Below the pieces are notes generated by a model, which worked only from the letters and a program-made list of their open reading frames with translations, was not told where the DNA came from and did no database searches. From Candidatus Gastranaerophilales bacterium (GTDB taxonomy: Bacteria > Cyanobacteriota > Vampirovibrionia > Gastranaerophilales > Gastranaerophilaceae), in assembly GCA_944324235.1 (NCBI GenBank), contig CALUVN010000005.1, forward strand, positions 1 to 58,956: DNA of 58,956 nt. Reading direction: 5' to 3'. The translations under genes and the position numbers were made by a program. Below are positions 1 through 8,108 of the stretch, in pieces (within the stretch, counting starts at the first letter, position 1; each line of letters opens with the position of its first letter).

Positions 1-143
1 TTACGTTTTCTTTTAACGCTTGGTTTTTCGTATCTTTCACGTTTTTTAACTTCTGAAAGAATACCGGCTTTTTGAATTTTTTTCTTGAAACGACGCAATG
101 CGCTTTCAATTGATTCGTTTTCGCCGACTTTAACTTCTGCCAT
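1..143 (-). CDS. rpsU: 30S ribosomal protein S21 (3' end cut by window)
   Basis: Small-subunit ribosomal protein S21. The visible 47 codons begin [19 protein letters not shown] and continue into a very basic stretch rich in Lys and Arg, as in the whole family. The start is fixed by a strong Shine-Dalgarno sequence (AAAGGTGGTG) shortly upstream of the ATG. The frame is still open at base 1, so the C-terminus lies outside the window; S21 is normally about 55-70 residues, so little is missing. A -10/-35 promoter lies about 50 bases upstream. The family assignment is firm. Confidence 0.93.
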   Translation of the reverse strand, partial: MAEVKVGENESIESALRRFKKKIQKAGILSEVKKRERYEKPSVKRKR

Positions 144-190
144 TATATTTTCACCACCTTTATAATTCTTGTAACTAGTGCTGTATATTG

Positions 191-219
191 ATTATAAACT
201 AAAAAATATTAATATTCAA
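191..219 (-). promoter_or_regulatory. rpsU promoter
   Basis: On the minus strand TTGAAT (219-214) and TATAAT (196-191) are separated by exactly 17 bases. This is a near-consensus housekeeping sigma-70 promoter that would give rpsU a leader of about 40 nt carrying its Shine-Dalgarno. Confidence 0.6.
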
Positions 220-358
220 GTCCTGTACGTTTTTTGAATAATCCTATTAGTCTAAATGCAGTAGATAACCGTGTCAAAACGTATAAAAAGTTGATGTAAT
301 TTTCTTTACATTTTGAAATAATATACTGGTCGGATAGATTAGCAAGGTGATATTGATA

Positions 359-526
359 ATGAATTTACACGAACAATGCTTATTGAGATACCTCAAAAAC
401 CCTGATGAGTTAGCATATTCAACAGATGTTCTTAAACTTAATAATTTTATACTCGAAAAGCATTTTGTGATGAAAAATTTTATTGCCAAATCCGCCCTGT
501 TCAACTATACTGAAATAACAAAGTAA
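359..526 (+). CDS. hypothetical 55-aa protein upstream of diguanylate cyclase
   Basis: Unrecognised small protein starting MNLHEQCLLRYLKNPDELAY. It has an AAGGTGA ribosome binding site (344-350) 8 bases before the ATG and ends 27 bases before the diguanylate cyclase start, so the two may be co-transcribed. It has no membrane segment or signal peptide. A competing 76-codon minus-strand frame covers the same bases but lacks comparable initiation signals. Existence is supported by the ribosome binding site and position only; function is unknown. Confidence 0.5.
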   Translation: MNLHEQCLLRYLKNPDELAYSTDVLKLNNFILEKHFVMKNFIAKSALFNYTEITK

Positions 527-553
527 TTTCGTATTTTTACAAAGAGAGAGGAT

Positions 554-2338
554 ATGTTAAAAAAATTTTTATATATTATCGGTTTATTACTGATATTAGT
601 CTTATTGTTGCTGGGATTTAAGAAAACAAATTTAAGTTCATTTATAGATATAGTAGAGAGCAGAACTTTTGACTTAAGACAAAGCATTATGATTAATGCA
701 AATGCCAAAAAGGTCAATGACAATATAGTAATTGTAGCGATAGACGACGCAAGCTACGAATATATTCTTGATAATTACGGAGAATGGCCGCTTACGCGTG
801 ACATTTATGCTCAGATGATTGAATATCTGGAACAGCAGCAGCCTAAAATTATTGCATTTGACCTTATGTTTGTAAAATCATTAAAAAGCAAGCCTAATGC
901 AGACAAAGCACTTGTAGATGCGATGAAAAAATACAATAATGTCTACACAGCAATGAATTTTGACAATCAACCGGAAGAACTCAGAACACCGGTTAAACTG
1001 CCTGACAATCTGGCCGTTGACGTTGAAATCCAATCCGATAATATAAATCTTGACAGTATCACATTTTCAAATTGCAGAGCAATATTATCAGATATATTAA
1101 ACTCAACATCAAATGTCGGAATAATAAATGTCTCCCGCGCAGATGACGGGATTTTAAGAAAAATGCCAATGTTTGCACGGTATCAGAACAAATTTTACCC
1201 GCACCTCGGTTTGAAAGTCGGGCTTGATTACCTGAAAACAACTGAAAATCAAACTATAAATAAATTTATAGTGGATAAAAATTCAGATTTAATTCTCGGC
1301 AGCAGAAAAGTTTATCTTGATACTGACGGCAGTGCAATCCTTAACTGGTATGGCCCGAGCGGGACTTACACACATATTCCGATGTACAAATTAATCAAAA
1401 AAATAAAAGGCGAACCTACTGACTTAAATTATTCGTTTAAAAATAAAATAATCTACTTCGGAACAACAGCTGCAAGCCTTTTTGACATAAAAACAGTACC
1501 TGCGGGAAAAATTTATCCGGGCGTAGAAGTTCAGGCAACGTACGTAAACAACCTTATAGACAACAACTTTATAACAAAAGCCGGAAAACTTTACACAGTA
1601 ATTGCCAGCGTAATTCTTGCTCTGGTTACGATTTTACTTGTAATGAAACTTTCTTCGGCAGTCATTGCGTCAATAAGCGTGGTTGGTATCTATATGGCTT
1701 ATGTAATCGCATCGTACTACGCAATGAAATTATCAAACCTGTGGATTGAACTTGTTTATCCGCTTTTAGCCGCAATTCTGGCATTTATAACCGCACTCAT
1801 CATAAAATACCTGATTAAATCCAGAGATTTCGAACAACAATATAAACTGGCAACGACGGACGGTCTAACCGATTTATATAACCACAGATACTTTCAGGAT
1901 CAGATGAAAATGAATGTAGAACACTCCAAACGTTATGAAACAAACTTTTCTCTGATAATAATAGATATAGATTTCTTTAAAAAATTCAATGACACCTACG
2001 GACATCAATCAGGAGATGCAGTATTAAGACAGGTTGCACAAATACTGAAACGCAATGTACGTGCGACAGACATAGTTTGCCGCTACGGCGGAGAAGAAAT
2101 GAGCATCATTCTTCCTAATACAGGAAAAGATGAAGCACAAATGACAGCAGAAAAAATTTGTAAAATAGTCTCTGAAAAACAATTCAAACTAAATAATGAC
2201 AAAGAAACACATGTTACAATCAGTCTTGGAGTTTCAACCTATCCGTTTGACGGAGAAACCCCGACTAACTTAATTGACGCAGCAGACAAACGGCTGTATA
2301 ACGCAAAAAACAATGGCAGAAATCAGGTCGGACAATGA
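554..2338 (+). CDS. CHASE2-domain membrane diguanylate cyclase (GGDEF)
   Basis: Predicted membrane enzyme making cyclic di-GMP from two GTP. Residues 5-22 form an N-terminal membrane anchor. The extracytoplasmic part (about 25-340) is a CHASE2 sensor, with the typical VIVAIDDASYEYI and the GEWPLTRDIYAQMI and IIAFDLMF motifs. Hydrophobic segments at about 345-420 return the chain to the cytoplasm, followed by a C-terminal GGDEF domain. The active-site motif is GGEEM (about 512-516), a Met replacing the usual Phe. Five residues upstream lies RATD, an RxxD inhibitory (I) site, so product feedback is likely. The start is supported by an AGAGAGAGGAT ribosome binding site. The sensed ligand is unknown. 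Confidence 0.9.
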   Translation: MLKKFLYIIGLLLILVLLLLGFKKTNLSSFIDIVESRTFDLRQSIMINANAKKVNDNIVIVAIDDASYEYILDNYGEWPLTRDIYAQMIEYLEQQQPKIIAFDLMFVKSLKSKPNADKALVDAMKKYNNVYTAMNFDNQPEELRTPVKLPDNLAVDVEIQSDNINLDSITFSNCRAILSDILNSTSNVGIINVSRADDGILRKMPMFARYQNKFYPHLGLKVGLDYLKTTENQTINKFIVDKNSDLILGSRKVYLDTDGSAILNWYGPSGTYTHIPMYKLIKKIKGEPTDLNYSFKNKIIYFGTTAASLFDIKTVPAGKIYPGVEVQATYVNNLIDNNFITKAGKLYTVIASVILALVTILLVMKLSSAVIASISVVGIYMAYVIASYYAMKLSNLWIELVYPLLAAILAFITALIIKYLIKSRDFEQQYKLATTDGLTDLYNHRYFQDQMKMNVEHSKRYETNFSLIIIDIDFFKKFNDTYGHQSGDAVLRQVAQILKRNVRATDIVCRYGGEEMSIILPNTGKDEAQMTAEKICKIVSEKQFKLNNDKETHVTISLGVSTYPFDGETPTNLIDAADKRLYNAKNNGRNQVGQ

Positions 2339-2343
2339 TACAC

Positions 2344-2593
2344 TTATGCTATAATTAAATCCTTATAAGGTGAATTAGATTTTACCAGAAGCGGATAAAT
2401 ATTTTTGTAATATAAAGCTTTTTGTTCAACCGTCAAATTTTTTAAATCTGCAGGTTTATAAGGAACTTTTCTGTCAAAATGAAACCAGATTTAATGAAGG
2501 TTTATTTTTATACTTAAAATAACGCTTAGAAAATAAATATAAACTTAGTTTATTATAAAATATACCGGGCCAAAATTTGTTCCAGAATTTCAT
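2344..2593 (-). pseudogene. frameshifted remnant of a small gene
   Basis: Two minus-strand reading frames read as one broken protein. The first (2593-2474) encodes 39 residues starting MKFWNKFWPGIFYNK and stops at TGA. Dropping one T from the TTTT run before that stop continues, in the next frame, into DRKVPYKPADLKNLTVEQKA and on to a stop at 2344-2346. The total span is 250 bases, one more than a multiple of three, consistent with a single-base insertion. No strong ribosome binding site is visible. I do not recognise the family. It could instead be an intact 39-aa ORF, or a sequencing error in the homopolymer. Confidence 0.42.
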
Positions 2594-2651
2594 AAATCTA
2601 AGTTTTTTATAATAGAAAAAATTTGCAATAGTCACATTTGTTCAGACATAG

Positions 2652-3326
2652 TTAAATTACAGGAACATCAATCGGTTCAACAAGGATAACATTCATAATT
2701 TCACCGGCAGGAAGAGATACATCTTCGCCTTTTCTAATCATATCAGCGATACTGTCGTAAACAAAGTAAGCTCCACCACCGATACCGCCGCCGATAGCAC
2801 TCAGAGTAACCATCGTATATCTTGCTGCAGCATTATCGAAAGTATAATCAGCCCAGTCGATTGCATTTTTAGTAATTTCTTTGGTTTTACGACCGTTTGC
2901 TTTAACTGCGTCCCAGTACCCGCGTGTAGTCGTAATTCCGCCATCTGTAGTTAAATCAGTTCTGCCTACAACAGCCATGGATAAAGGAACCTGTCTGCCG
3001 TTAGGAGTAACAACATGGTCAAAATCAAGATAAACAATCGGACCTTTAGAAAATCTCTTGGCCGGTACAATTCTGCCAATTGCACCGCGAACAACAGAAC
3101 CGGACGGAAGAATTACGTCAGTTTCAGCAGTTTGATCCGTGAGCATAATAGCAGAAAAATCAGCCTTAACACCGCCTGCAGATGTAATCGGATTTAAGAA
3201 TTTTAAAGTAAATTTTGTACCTGCAGGAATTCTCTTCGTTCTGGCATCAGCCTGAAACGGAGTGGCAAAAACACCTTGAACAGATAACATCACCATTAAT
3301 ATCAAAGAAATAATTTTAAACTTCAT
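2652..3326 (-). CDS. secreted hypothetical protein with glycine-zipper-like segment
   Basis: 224-residue predicted exported protein of unknown function. The start at MKFKIISLILMVMLSVQG was chosen over upstream alternatives because it gives a classic signal peptide (cleavage near VFATPF) and has AGGAGAG just before it. The mature part is beta-rich: RIPAGTKFTLKF, then ILPSGSVVRGAIGRI, reminiscent of the short beta-barrel repeats of TrbI/VirB10-like envelope proteins, although the match is weak. A Gly-rich hydrophobic stretch (AIGGGIGGGAYFVYD) near the C-terminus could insert into membrane. It diverges from the TPR gene, sharing a 92-base intergenic region. Confidence 0.75.
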   Translation of the reverse strand: MKFKIISLILMVMLSVQGVFATPFQADARTKRIPAGTKFTLKFLNPITSAGGVKADFSAIMLTDQTAETDVILPSGSVVRGAIGRIVPAKRFSKGPIVYLDFDHVVTPNGRQVPLSMAVVGRTDLTTDGGITTTRGYWDAVKANGRKTKEITKNAIDWADYTFDNAAARYTMVTLSAIGGGIGGGAYFVYDSIADMIRKGEDVSLPAGEIMNVILVEPIDVPVI

Positions 3327-3383
3327 AACACTCTCCTCTTTATTCAGTAATTTTAAACTATTCCTGATAAAAAAGCAACATAT

Positions 3384-3412
3384 TTGCACATAAACGAAAA
3401 TACTGATATGAT
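3384..3412 (+). promoter_or_regulatory. promoter of TPR gene, predicted leaderless
   Basis: TTGCAC (3384-3389) and TATGAT (3407-3412) are spaced by 17 bases. The -10 ends only 6 bases before the ATG at 3419 and no Shine-Dalgarno is present, so transcription is predicted to start at or next to the start codon. Confidence 0.6.
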
Positions 3413-3418
3413 ACAAAT

Positions 3419-4357
3419 ATGTCTAATCTTGATAAAATAGAAGAACTGCAAAATATTTTAAAAGAAGATGCGTCAAACTTTCAGGCAAGAAGACAACTTG
3501 CTGTACTTCTTCTGGACAGCGGATTTCCGGAAGAAGCGCTGCAGCATTTTTTATACCTTGCCAAAATATTTCCGTCAGATAGCGGAATCTTCTACAATCT
3601 TGGAATTGTATATGAAAAGCTCAAAAACTTCGATAAAGCAGAATACTTCTACCTTAAAGCCATTGAAACAGCACCGGAAGAAATGGATGCCTACTACAAT
3701 TTAGGACTTGTATACACAGAGAAAAAAGAGTTTGATAAAGCAATAGAATGCTTTGACAAAGTTCTACAAACAGATTCTGACGACTCAAATTCATATTTTA
3801 ACCTCGGCATCTGCTACTTGAAAAAAGGAGACAATACAAATGCCCTGATGAATTTTCAAAAGACAGCAGACCTTAATGAGGAGGATATATACGCACAATT
3901 TTATATCGGAAATATCCTGAAAGATATTGGAGATTACGAAGGTGCAACGAAAAAATTCTATAAAGTCCTCGAACTTTCTCCGGAATACAGCTGGGCATAC
4001 TATAACCTTGCAGTAATAGACTACGAAAACGGGAATTTTGATGATGCAATAAAAAAACTTAATAAAACAATAGAACTGAATCCGAAAGATATTGACGCAT
4101 ACGAAATATATTCAAAACTTCTGGCTAAATCAGGAAACCTCACCGAAGCTGCAGATGTAATTCAAACTGCAATACAAAATTGCGGAGAAAACGGCGATTT
4201 ATATTACATTCAGGCGCAAATAGCCAAGAAAAACAACGACAGCGCGACTTATTCCGCAGCAATGAACAATTCTCTGGCAAACCACCAGACTCTTTCGGTT
4301 AACCCTAAACTTGTAAAACTTGAATACGACAAATTTTTGGCTGAAAATCCACAATAA
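3419..4357 (+). CDS. tetratricopeptide repeat protein
   Basis: 312-residue soluble protein built almost entirely of about eight TPR units, the helix-turn-helix repeats used for protein-protein contacts. Typical units are YYNLGLVYTEKKEFDKAIEC and YFNLGICYLKKGDNTNALMN, with the conserved small and aromatic positions in register every 34 residues. There is no signal peptide, so it is probably cytoplasmic. It has no Shine-Dalgarno; a -10 hexamer directly precedes the ATG. The partner protein is unknown and TPR content alone does not give a function. Confidence 0.88.
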   Translation: MSNLDKIEELQNILKEDASNFQARRQLAVLLLDSGFPEEALQHFLYLAKIFPSDSGIFYNLGIVYEKLKNFDKAEYFYLKAIETAPEEMDAYYNLGLVYTEKKEFDKAIECFDKVLQTDSDDSNSYFNLGICYLKKGDNTNALMNFQKTADLNEEDIYAQFYIGNILKDIGDYEGATKKFYKVLELSPEYSWAYYNLAVIDYENGNFDDAIKKLNKTIELNPKDIDAYEIYSKLLAKSGNLTEAADVIQTAIQNCGENGDLYYIQAQIAKKNNDSATYSAAMNNSLANHQTLSVNPKLVKLEYDKFLAENPQ

Positions 4358-4485
4358 AAAAATACTCAATAAAAATACAATTAACGCATCCGTAAATCAA
4401 TTTTAGTGAGACAAAATAATTATGCATAATATTTTTGAGCATGGTAAAATAATGCTATAAAAAAGAATTAAGAGGATGTATTACT

Positions 4486-6225
4486 ATGAAAATGTCAAAA
4501 TTATTTGTACAAACCCTGAGAGAGTTTCCATCGGATGCGGAAGTTATTTCTCATAAAATGCTTGCACGGGCAGGATATATAAGAAAGCTCACATCAGGTG
4601 TTTATAACTATTTGCCCCTTATGTGGAGAGTATTAAAAAAAGTTGAAAATATAGTCAGAGAAGAAATGGACAGAGCAGGTGCGCAGGAACTGCTTATGCC
4701 GTTTGTACAGCCGAAAGAGCTCTGGGAAGAATCAGGCCGCTGGGATGTTTACGGTAAAGAATTAATGAGAATGAAAGATCGCCACGACAGAATAATGTGT
4801 CTTGGTCCTACGCACGAAGAAGTTATAACATCAATCGCCCGTGACGGCTTAAAATCTTACAAGCAATTACCGGTTAATTTATATCAAATCCAATCAAAAT
4901 TCCGTGATGAAGTAAGACCGAGATACGGACTTTTGAGAGGCCGTGAATTCATTATGAAAGACGCATATAGCTTTGATATTGACGAAGCAGGTCTTGATAA
5001 AGAATATGAAAATATGGCACGCGCCTACAAAAGAATTTTTGAAAGATGCGGACTGGACACTAAAATGGTTCAATCTGATTCAGGCGCAATAGGCGGCAGC
5101 GTAAGCCACGAATTTATGGTAATCACTGACACTGACGCAGGCGAAAACGACGTATTCTACTGTAATGACTGTGACTACTCAGCAAATTCAAACCACGCAA
5201 TCTCTAAACTTCCGCCTGCAGTAGTCGACGGAAAAGATTACTTCAATGAAACAAAAGTAATCGACACTCCAAACACACATTCAATTGAAGAATTAAGCAA
5301 ATTTTTAAACATACCTGATACACTGATTTTAAAAACACTTGTTTACATCGTAGACAAAAAGCCTGTGCTTGCGCTCATCAGAGCTGATAAAGCCGTAGAA
5401 GAAACTAAATTAATGAACGCAGCAGGCGGAATTGATATCAGAATAGCATCATCCGCTGAAATTGCTGAACTTATGACAGAAAAAGGCTTTGATGCCGTTC
5501 CTGGTTTTATAGGCCCTAAAGGAATGGATGGTATTAAAATTATCGCGGATGAAACCGTAAAAGATATGAAAAACTTTGTTGTCGGCATTAATGAAACCGA
5601 CAAACATTTGGTTGGTGCGAATATATCAGACTTAAATTTACCTTCTGATGTTCAATACACTGATATCAGACTTGTACAAGCCGGCGAACTTTGCCCGCAA
5701 TGCGGAAAACCGCTTTTTGTAACAAAAGGAATTGAAGTCGGTAATATATTTAAACTGGGTACTAAATATTCAAAACCGATGAATGCAGTCTACCTTGATA
5801 AAAACGGCAAATCACACCCATACGTAATGGGTTGTTACGGTATAGGAATTTCAAGAACCGCAGCCGCAGCAGTTGAAGCTCACTACGATGAACACGGTAT
5901 AAAATGGCCTATATCAATTGCACCTTATCACGTTGTAATTGTACCTGTAAATATTCAGGACGAATTACAGATGAAAACAGCAGAAAAAATGTATGAAGAA
6001 CTGCTTAAGGCAGGAGTGGAAGTTGTTCTAGACGACCGTGATGAACGTGCAGGCGTAAAATTCAAAGATGCGGACCTTATCGGATTTCCATACAGAGTTA
6101 CCGTCGGAAAAACAATCACAGAAGGTCTTGTAGAATACAAAACAAGAGCAACCGGAGAAGTTGAAACCGTTACTCCGGAAACTGCAGTTGAACATCTGAT
6201 TGAAATAGTTAAAAATATAAAATAA
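4486..6225 (+). CDS. proS: prolyl-tRNA synthetase
   Basis: Class II aminoacyl-tRNA synthetase charging tRNA-Pro. At 579 residues it is the long bacterial (ProS1) form. Motif 1 lies around GVYNYLPLMWRVLKKVENIV, motif 2 around FRDEVRPRYGLLRGREFIMK, and motif 3 around MGCYGIGISRTAAAAVE. Between motifs 2 and 3 (about 225-390) is the editing insertion domain (YbaK-like), which removes mischarged Ala. A C-terminal anticodon-binding domain begins near ISIAPYHVVIVPVN. The ribosome binding site is AAGAGGATG; ATG at 4486 or the one two codons later could be used. An extended -10 (TGCTATAAA) lies upstream, and a strong terminator follows the gene. Confidence 0.97.
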   Translation: MKMSKLFVQTLREFPSDAEVISHKMLARAGYIRKLTSGVYNYLPLMWRVLKKVENIVREEMDRAGAQELLMPFVQPKELWEESGRWDVYGKELMRMKDRHDRIMCLGPTHEEVITSIARDGLKSYKQLPVNLYQIQSKFRDEVRPRYGLLRGREFIMKDAYSFDIDEAGLDKEYENMARAYKRIFERCGLDTKMVQSDSGAIGGSVSHEFMVITDTDAGENDVFYCNDCDYSANSNHAISKLPPAVVDGKDYFNETKVIDTPNTHSIEELSKFLNIPDTLILKTLVYIVDKKPVLALIRADKAVEETKLMNAAGGIDIRIASSAEIAELMTEKGFDAVPGFIGPKGMDGIKIIADETVKDMKNFVVGINETDKHLVGANISDLNLPSDVQYTDIRLVQAGELCPQCGKPLFVTKGIEVGNIFKLGTKYSKPMNAVYLDKNGKSHPYVMGCYGIGISRTAAAAVEAHYDEHGIKWPISIAPYHVVIVPVNIQDELQMKTAEKMYEELLKAGVEVVLDDRDERAGVKFKDADLIGFPYRVTVGKTITEGLVEYKTRATGEVETVTPETAVEHLIEIVKNIK

Positions 6226-6245
6226 AAAATAAAGTAAAAATAAAA

Positions 6246-6279
6246 TAAAAAAAGCGGTTTTCTAAAACCGCTTTTTTTA
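6246..6279. terminator. bidirectional rho-independent terminator
   Basis: AGCGGTTT and AAACCGCT pair around a TCTA loop and are flanked by A and T runs on both sides. It sits between the convergent proS and the LPG-synthase-like gene, so it can serve both. Confidence 0.88.
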
Positions 6280-6289
6280 ATGAAAAATT

Positions 6290-7288
6290 TTATTCGGTTG
6301 CCTTTTCAATATCTTTTAATGAAATATTAAATTTCAAAAGATAATATCCGCCAAGAACCGTTAATATAATCATATAAATAGCCTGATGTATAGCAGAAAC
6401 TGCTAAAGCTGTCGACTTTTCTATACCGAAAATTCCGAGTGCCAGAATATAAGCATACTGATAAGGTCCGAGAAAAACAGACGTTGAAGGAATCATCGTA
6501 GAAAATGAAGTAAGACTAATAACAAATAATGCCGCAGCAAATCTTAAACCTAAGTCAAAACTATCAACAATAAGAAATGCTACATAAGCCTCAAGTCCCC
6601 ATATTACGAAACTAGCAGATATTGATATTAAAGTATATGAGAGATTGTCAAGTACCTGAAACCCTTGCATAAATGACTTCATATAATTTCTGACTTTGTC
6701 AGTAAAACTTAAAAGCGGATTAGAAAATTTTACAGGCAAAGGCTTAAACAATTTAGAAATTTGAGCAAAAATCCAATCAATTTTATCAAATTTAAAAATT
6801 AAATAAAATACGAGAAGAGAGCCGATAAACAATGCACCTATTCCGTATGCGAGATGAAAAATCCAGGCCTGTCTGCAGTACATCATCACAGCAAACAGTA
6901 AAATTAAAAACACGCAAATTCCGTCAAAAATCCGCTCCAAAATAATAGAGCCGAGAACTTTCATCTTACTTTCCTGCTTAACCGAACCGAGATAATATGC
7001 ACGATAAACATCACCAGCACGAGCCGGTAAAAATATATTCAGCATACTGCCGACAGTAAAAATTTCAGCAAGACTCAAAGACGAATATTTGGGATTATTC
7101 AGCAAAAGAACCTTCCACCTGATACCGCGGACAAACATTGTCAGCACGTACAAAATAATAATCCATACCAAATTTTTACAGTCAAAATTTTGAAAAGTAT
7201 GTATAAGTTCAGATAAATCAATCTTATAAAAAATCAATACAATAAATGCTAAACTTATTAATAATGCAAAAATATTTCTCTTCTTCAT
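6290..7288 (-). CDS. LPG-synthase-TM / flippase-like integral membrane protein
   Basis: 332-residue polytopic membrane protein of the UPF0104/AglD-like family, the membrane half found in lysylphosphatidylglycerol synthases (LPG_synthase_TM). It has about eight hydrophobic segments. Family marks include FVRGIRWKVLLLN after the second segment and ARAGDVYRAYYLG in the middle. No cytoplasmic aminoacyl-transferase domain is attached, so it cannot by itself be called MprF; stand-alone members are usually proposed to move or modify lipid-linked substrates. A -10 (TATTAT at 7300-7295) ends 6 bases before the ATG, with no ribosome binding site. Confidence 0.8.
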   Translation of the reverse strand: MKKRNIFALLISLAFIVLIFYKIDLSELIHTFQNFDCKNLVWIIILYVLTMFVRGIRWKVLLLNNPKYSSLSLAEIFTVGSMLNIFLPARAGDVYRAYYLGSVKQESKMKVLGSIILERIFDGICVFLILLFAVMMYCRQAWIFHLAYGIGALFIGSLLVFYLIFKFDKIDWIFAQISKLFKPLPVKFSNPLLSFTDKVRNYMKSFMQGFQVLDNLSYTLISISASFVIWGLEAYVAFLIVDSFDLGLRFAAALFVISLTSFSTMIPSTSVFLGPYQYAYILALGIFGIEKSTALAVSAIHQAIYMIILTVLGGYYLLKFNISLKDIEKATE

Positions 7289-7294
7289 ACAAAT

Positions 7295-7300
7295 ATAATA
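7295..7300 (-). promoter_or_regulatory. -10 element of flippase-like gene, predicted leaderless
   Basis: Minus-strand TATTAT with 6 bases to the ATG at 7288. The -35 is weak (TTAAAT-like). It lies just after the gatD stop, suggesting this gene has its own promoter as well as possible read-through. Confidence 0.42.
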
Positions 7301-7318
7301 TCATGAAAATGTTAGGAT

Positions 7319-8056
7319 TTAATAAGCTTTTCCAACAAGAGAAAGATGTGTTTTTAACTCCAAATCATCATCAAGTTTATCAAGCTGAATTTTTTCGCCG
7401 TAGCGTTTTTCCAGAGCAAGCTCGATTAAATAATCAGCAAAATGAGGATTTTTAGGAAGAAAAGACCCGTGCAGATATGTACCGAAAACATTCATATAGC
7501 GAGCACCTTCAGTCATATCCGTACCGTTATTACCATTTCCGACAACAACAGAGGCTAGAGGTTTTGTATCTCCCTGCAGGTAAGTAAGTCCGCTGTGATT
7601 TTCAAACCCGACAAGCGTGTCAGGAGTCAAATAGTCTACTTTAGCAGTAACATTACCGATAAATCTTTTTTTACCGGCAACAGTATAAGCATCCAGAAGA
7701 GAAATTCCCTCTAATTTATCACCGTTGTGAGGCTGATAATAGTGTCCAAAAAGCTGATACCCGCCGCAAATACCCAGAAATACCGCACCATTATCACGCT
7801 GGTGAGTCAGGAAATCTTTATTTTTTTTCAATTCCTCTGCAACATCAATCTGTTGTTTATCCTGCCCGCCGCCGATAAAATAAATATCAGACTCAGGAAT
7901 ACTTTTACCGGGATTAACCTCAAAAAATTCAACGGAAATTCCGCGCCACTCACAGCGCTTTTTTAATGTAATAATATTTCCTATATCGCCATATAAATTC
8001 AATAGTTTAGGATACAAATGCGTAATTGAAATTTTTAAATCACTCTTCTTTTCCAT
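7319..8056 (-). CDS. gatD: lipid II isoglutaminyl synthase, glutaminase subunit GatD
   Basis: CobB/CobQ-like class I glutamine amidotransferase of the GatD type. GatD supplies ammonia from glutamine to MurT, which amidates the D-Glu of lipid II peptidoglycan precursor. The nucleophile is Cys97 in FLGICGGYQLFG and the catalytic His is His196 in YLHGSFLPKNP. The opening ITHLYPKLLNLYGDIGN is typical of GatD. The 245-residue start (MEKKSDLKIS) was chosen because a TATAAT ends 6 bases before it and the family begins here. No murT is adjacent, although the two are usually neighbours. A cobyric-acid-synthase-like role is the alternative. Confidence 0.86.
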   Translation of the reverse strand: MEKKSDLKISITHLYPKLLNLYGDIGNIITLKKRCEWRGISVEFFEVNPGKSIPESDIYFIGGGQDKQQIDVAEELKKNKDFLTHQRDNGAVFLGICGGYQLFGHYYQPHNGDKLEGISLLDAYTVAGKKRFIGNVTAKVDYLTPDTLVGFENHSGLTYLQGDTKPLASVVVGNGNNGTDMTEGARYMNVFGTYLHGSFLPKNPHFADYLIELALEKRYGEKIQLDKLDDDLELKTHLSLVGKAY

Positions 8057-8062
8057 ATACAA

Positions 8063-8102
8063 ATTATAACATATTTTTAGAGAAATTTGTACGTGATATA
8101 AT
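8063..8102. promoter_or_regulatory. divergent promoters of gatD and tatD, both predicted leaderless
   Basis: The 52-base region between the two start codons carries a minus-strand TATAAT (8068-8063) ending 6 bases before the gatD ATG and a plus-strand TATAAT (8097-8102) ending 6 bases before the tatD ATG. Neither gene has a Shine-Dalgarno. The -35 regions must overlap in the middle and are weak. Confidence 0.6.
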
Positions 8103-8108
8103 AAATTT

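Noticed and set aside
274-504. 76-codon minus-strand frame next to rpsU
   Set aside because: It covers the same bases as the plus-strand 55-codon frame, which has a proper ribosome binding site; the minus frame has none.
4358-4485. Possible T-box or riboswitch before proS
   Set aside because: The 128-base gap has no T-box sequence or specifier-loop structure and contains an ordinary extended -10 promoter.
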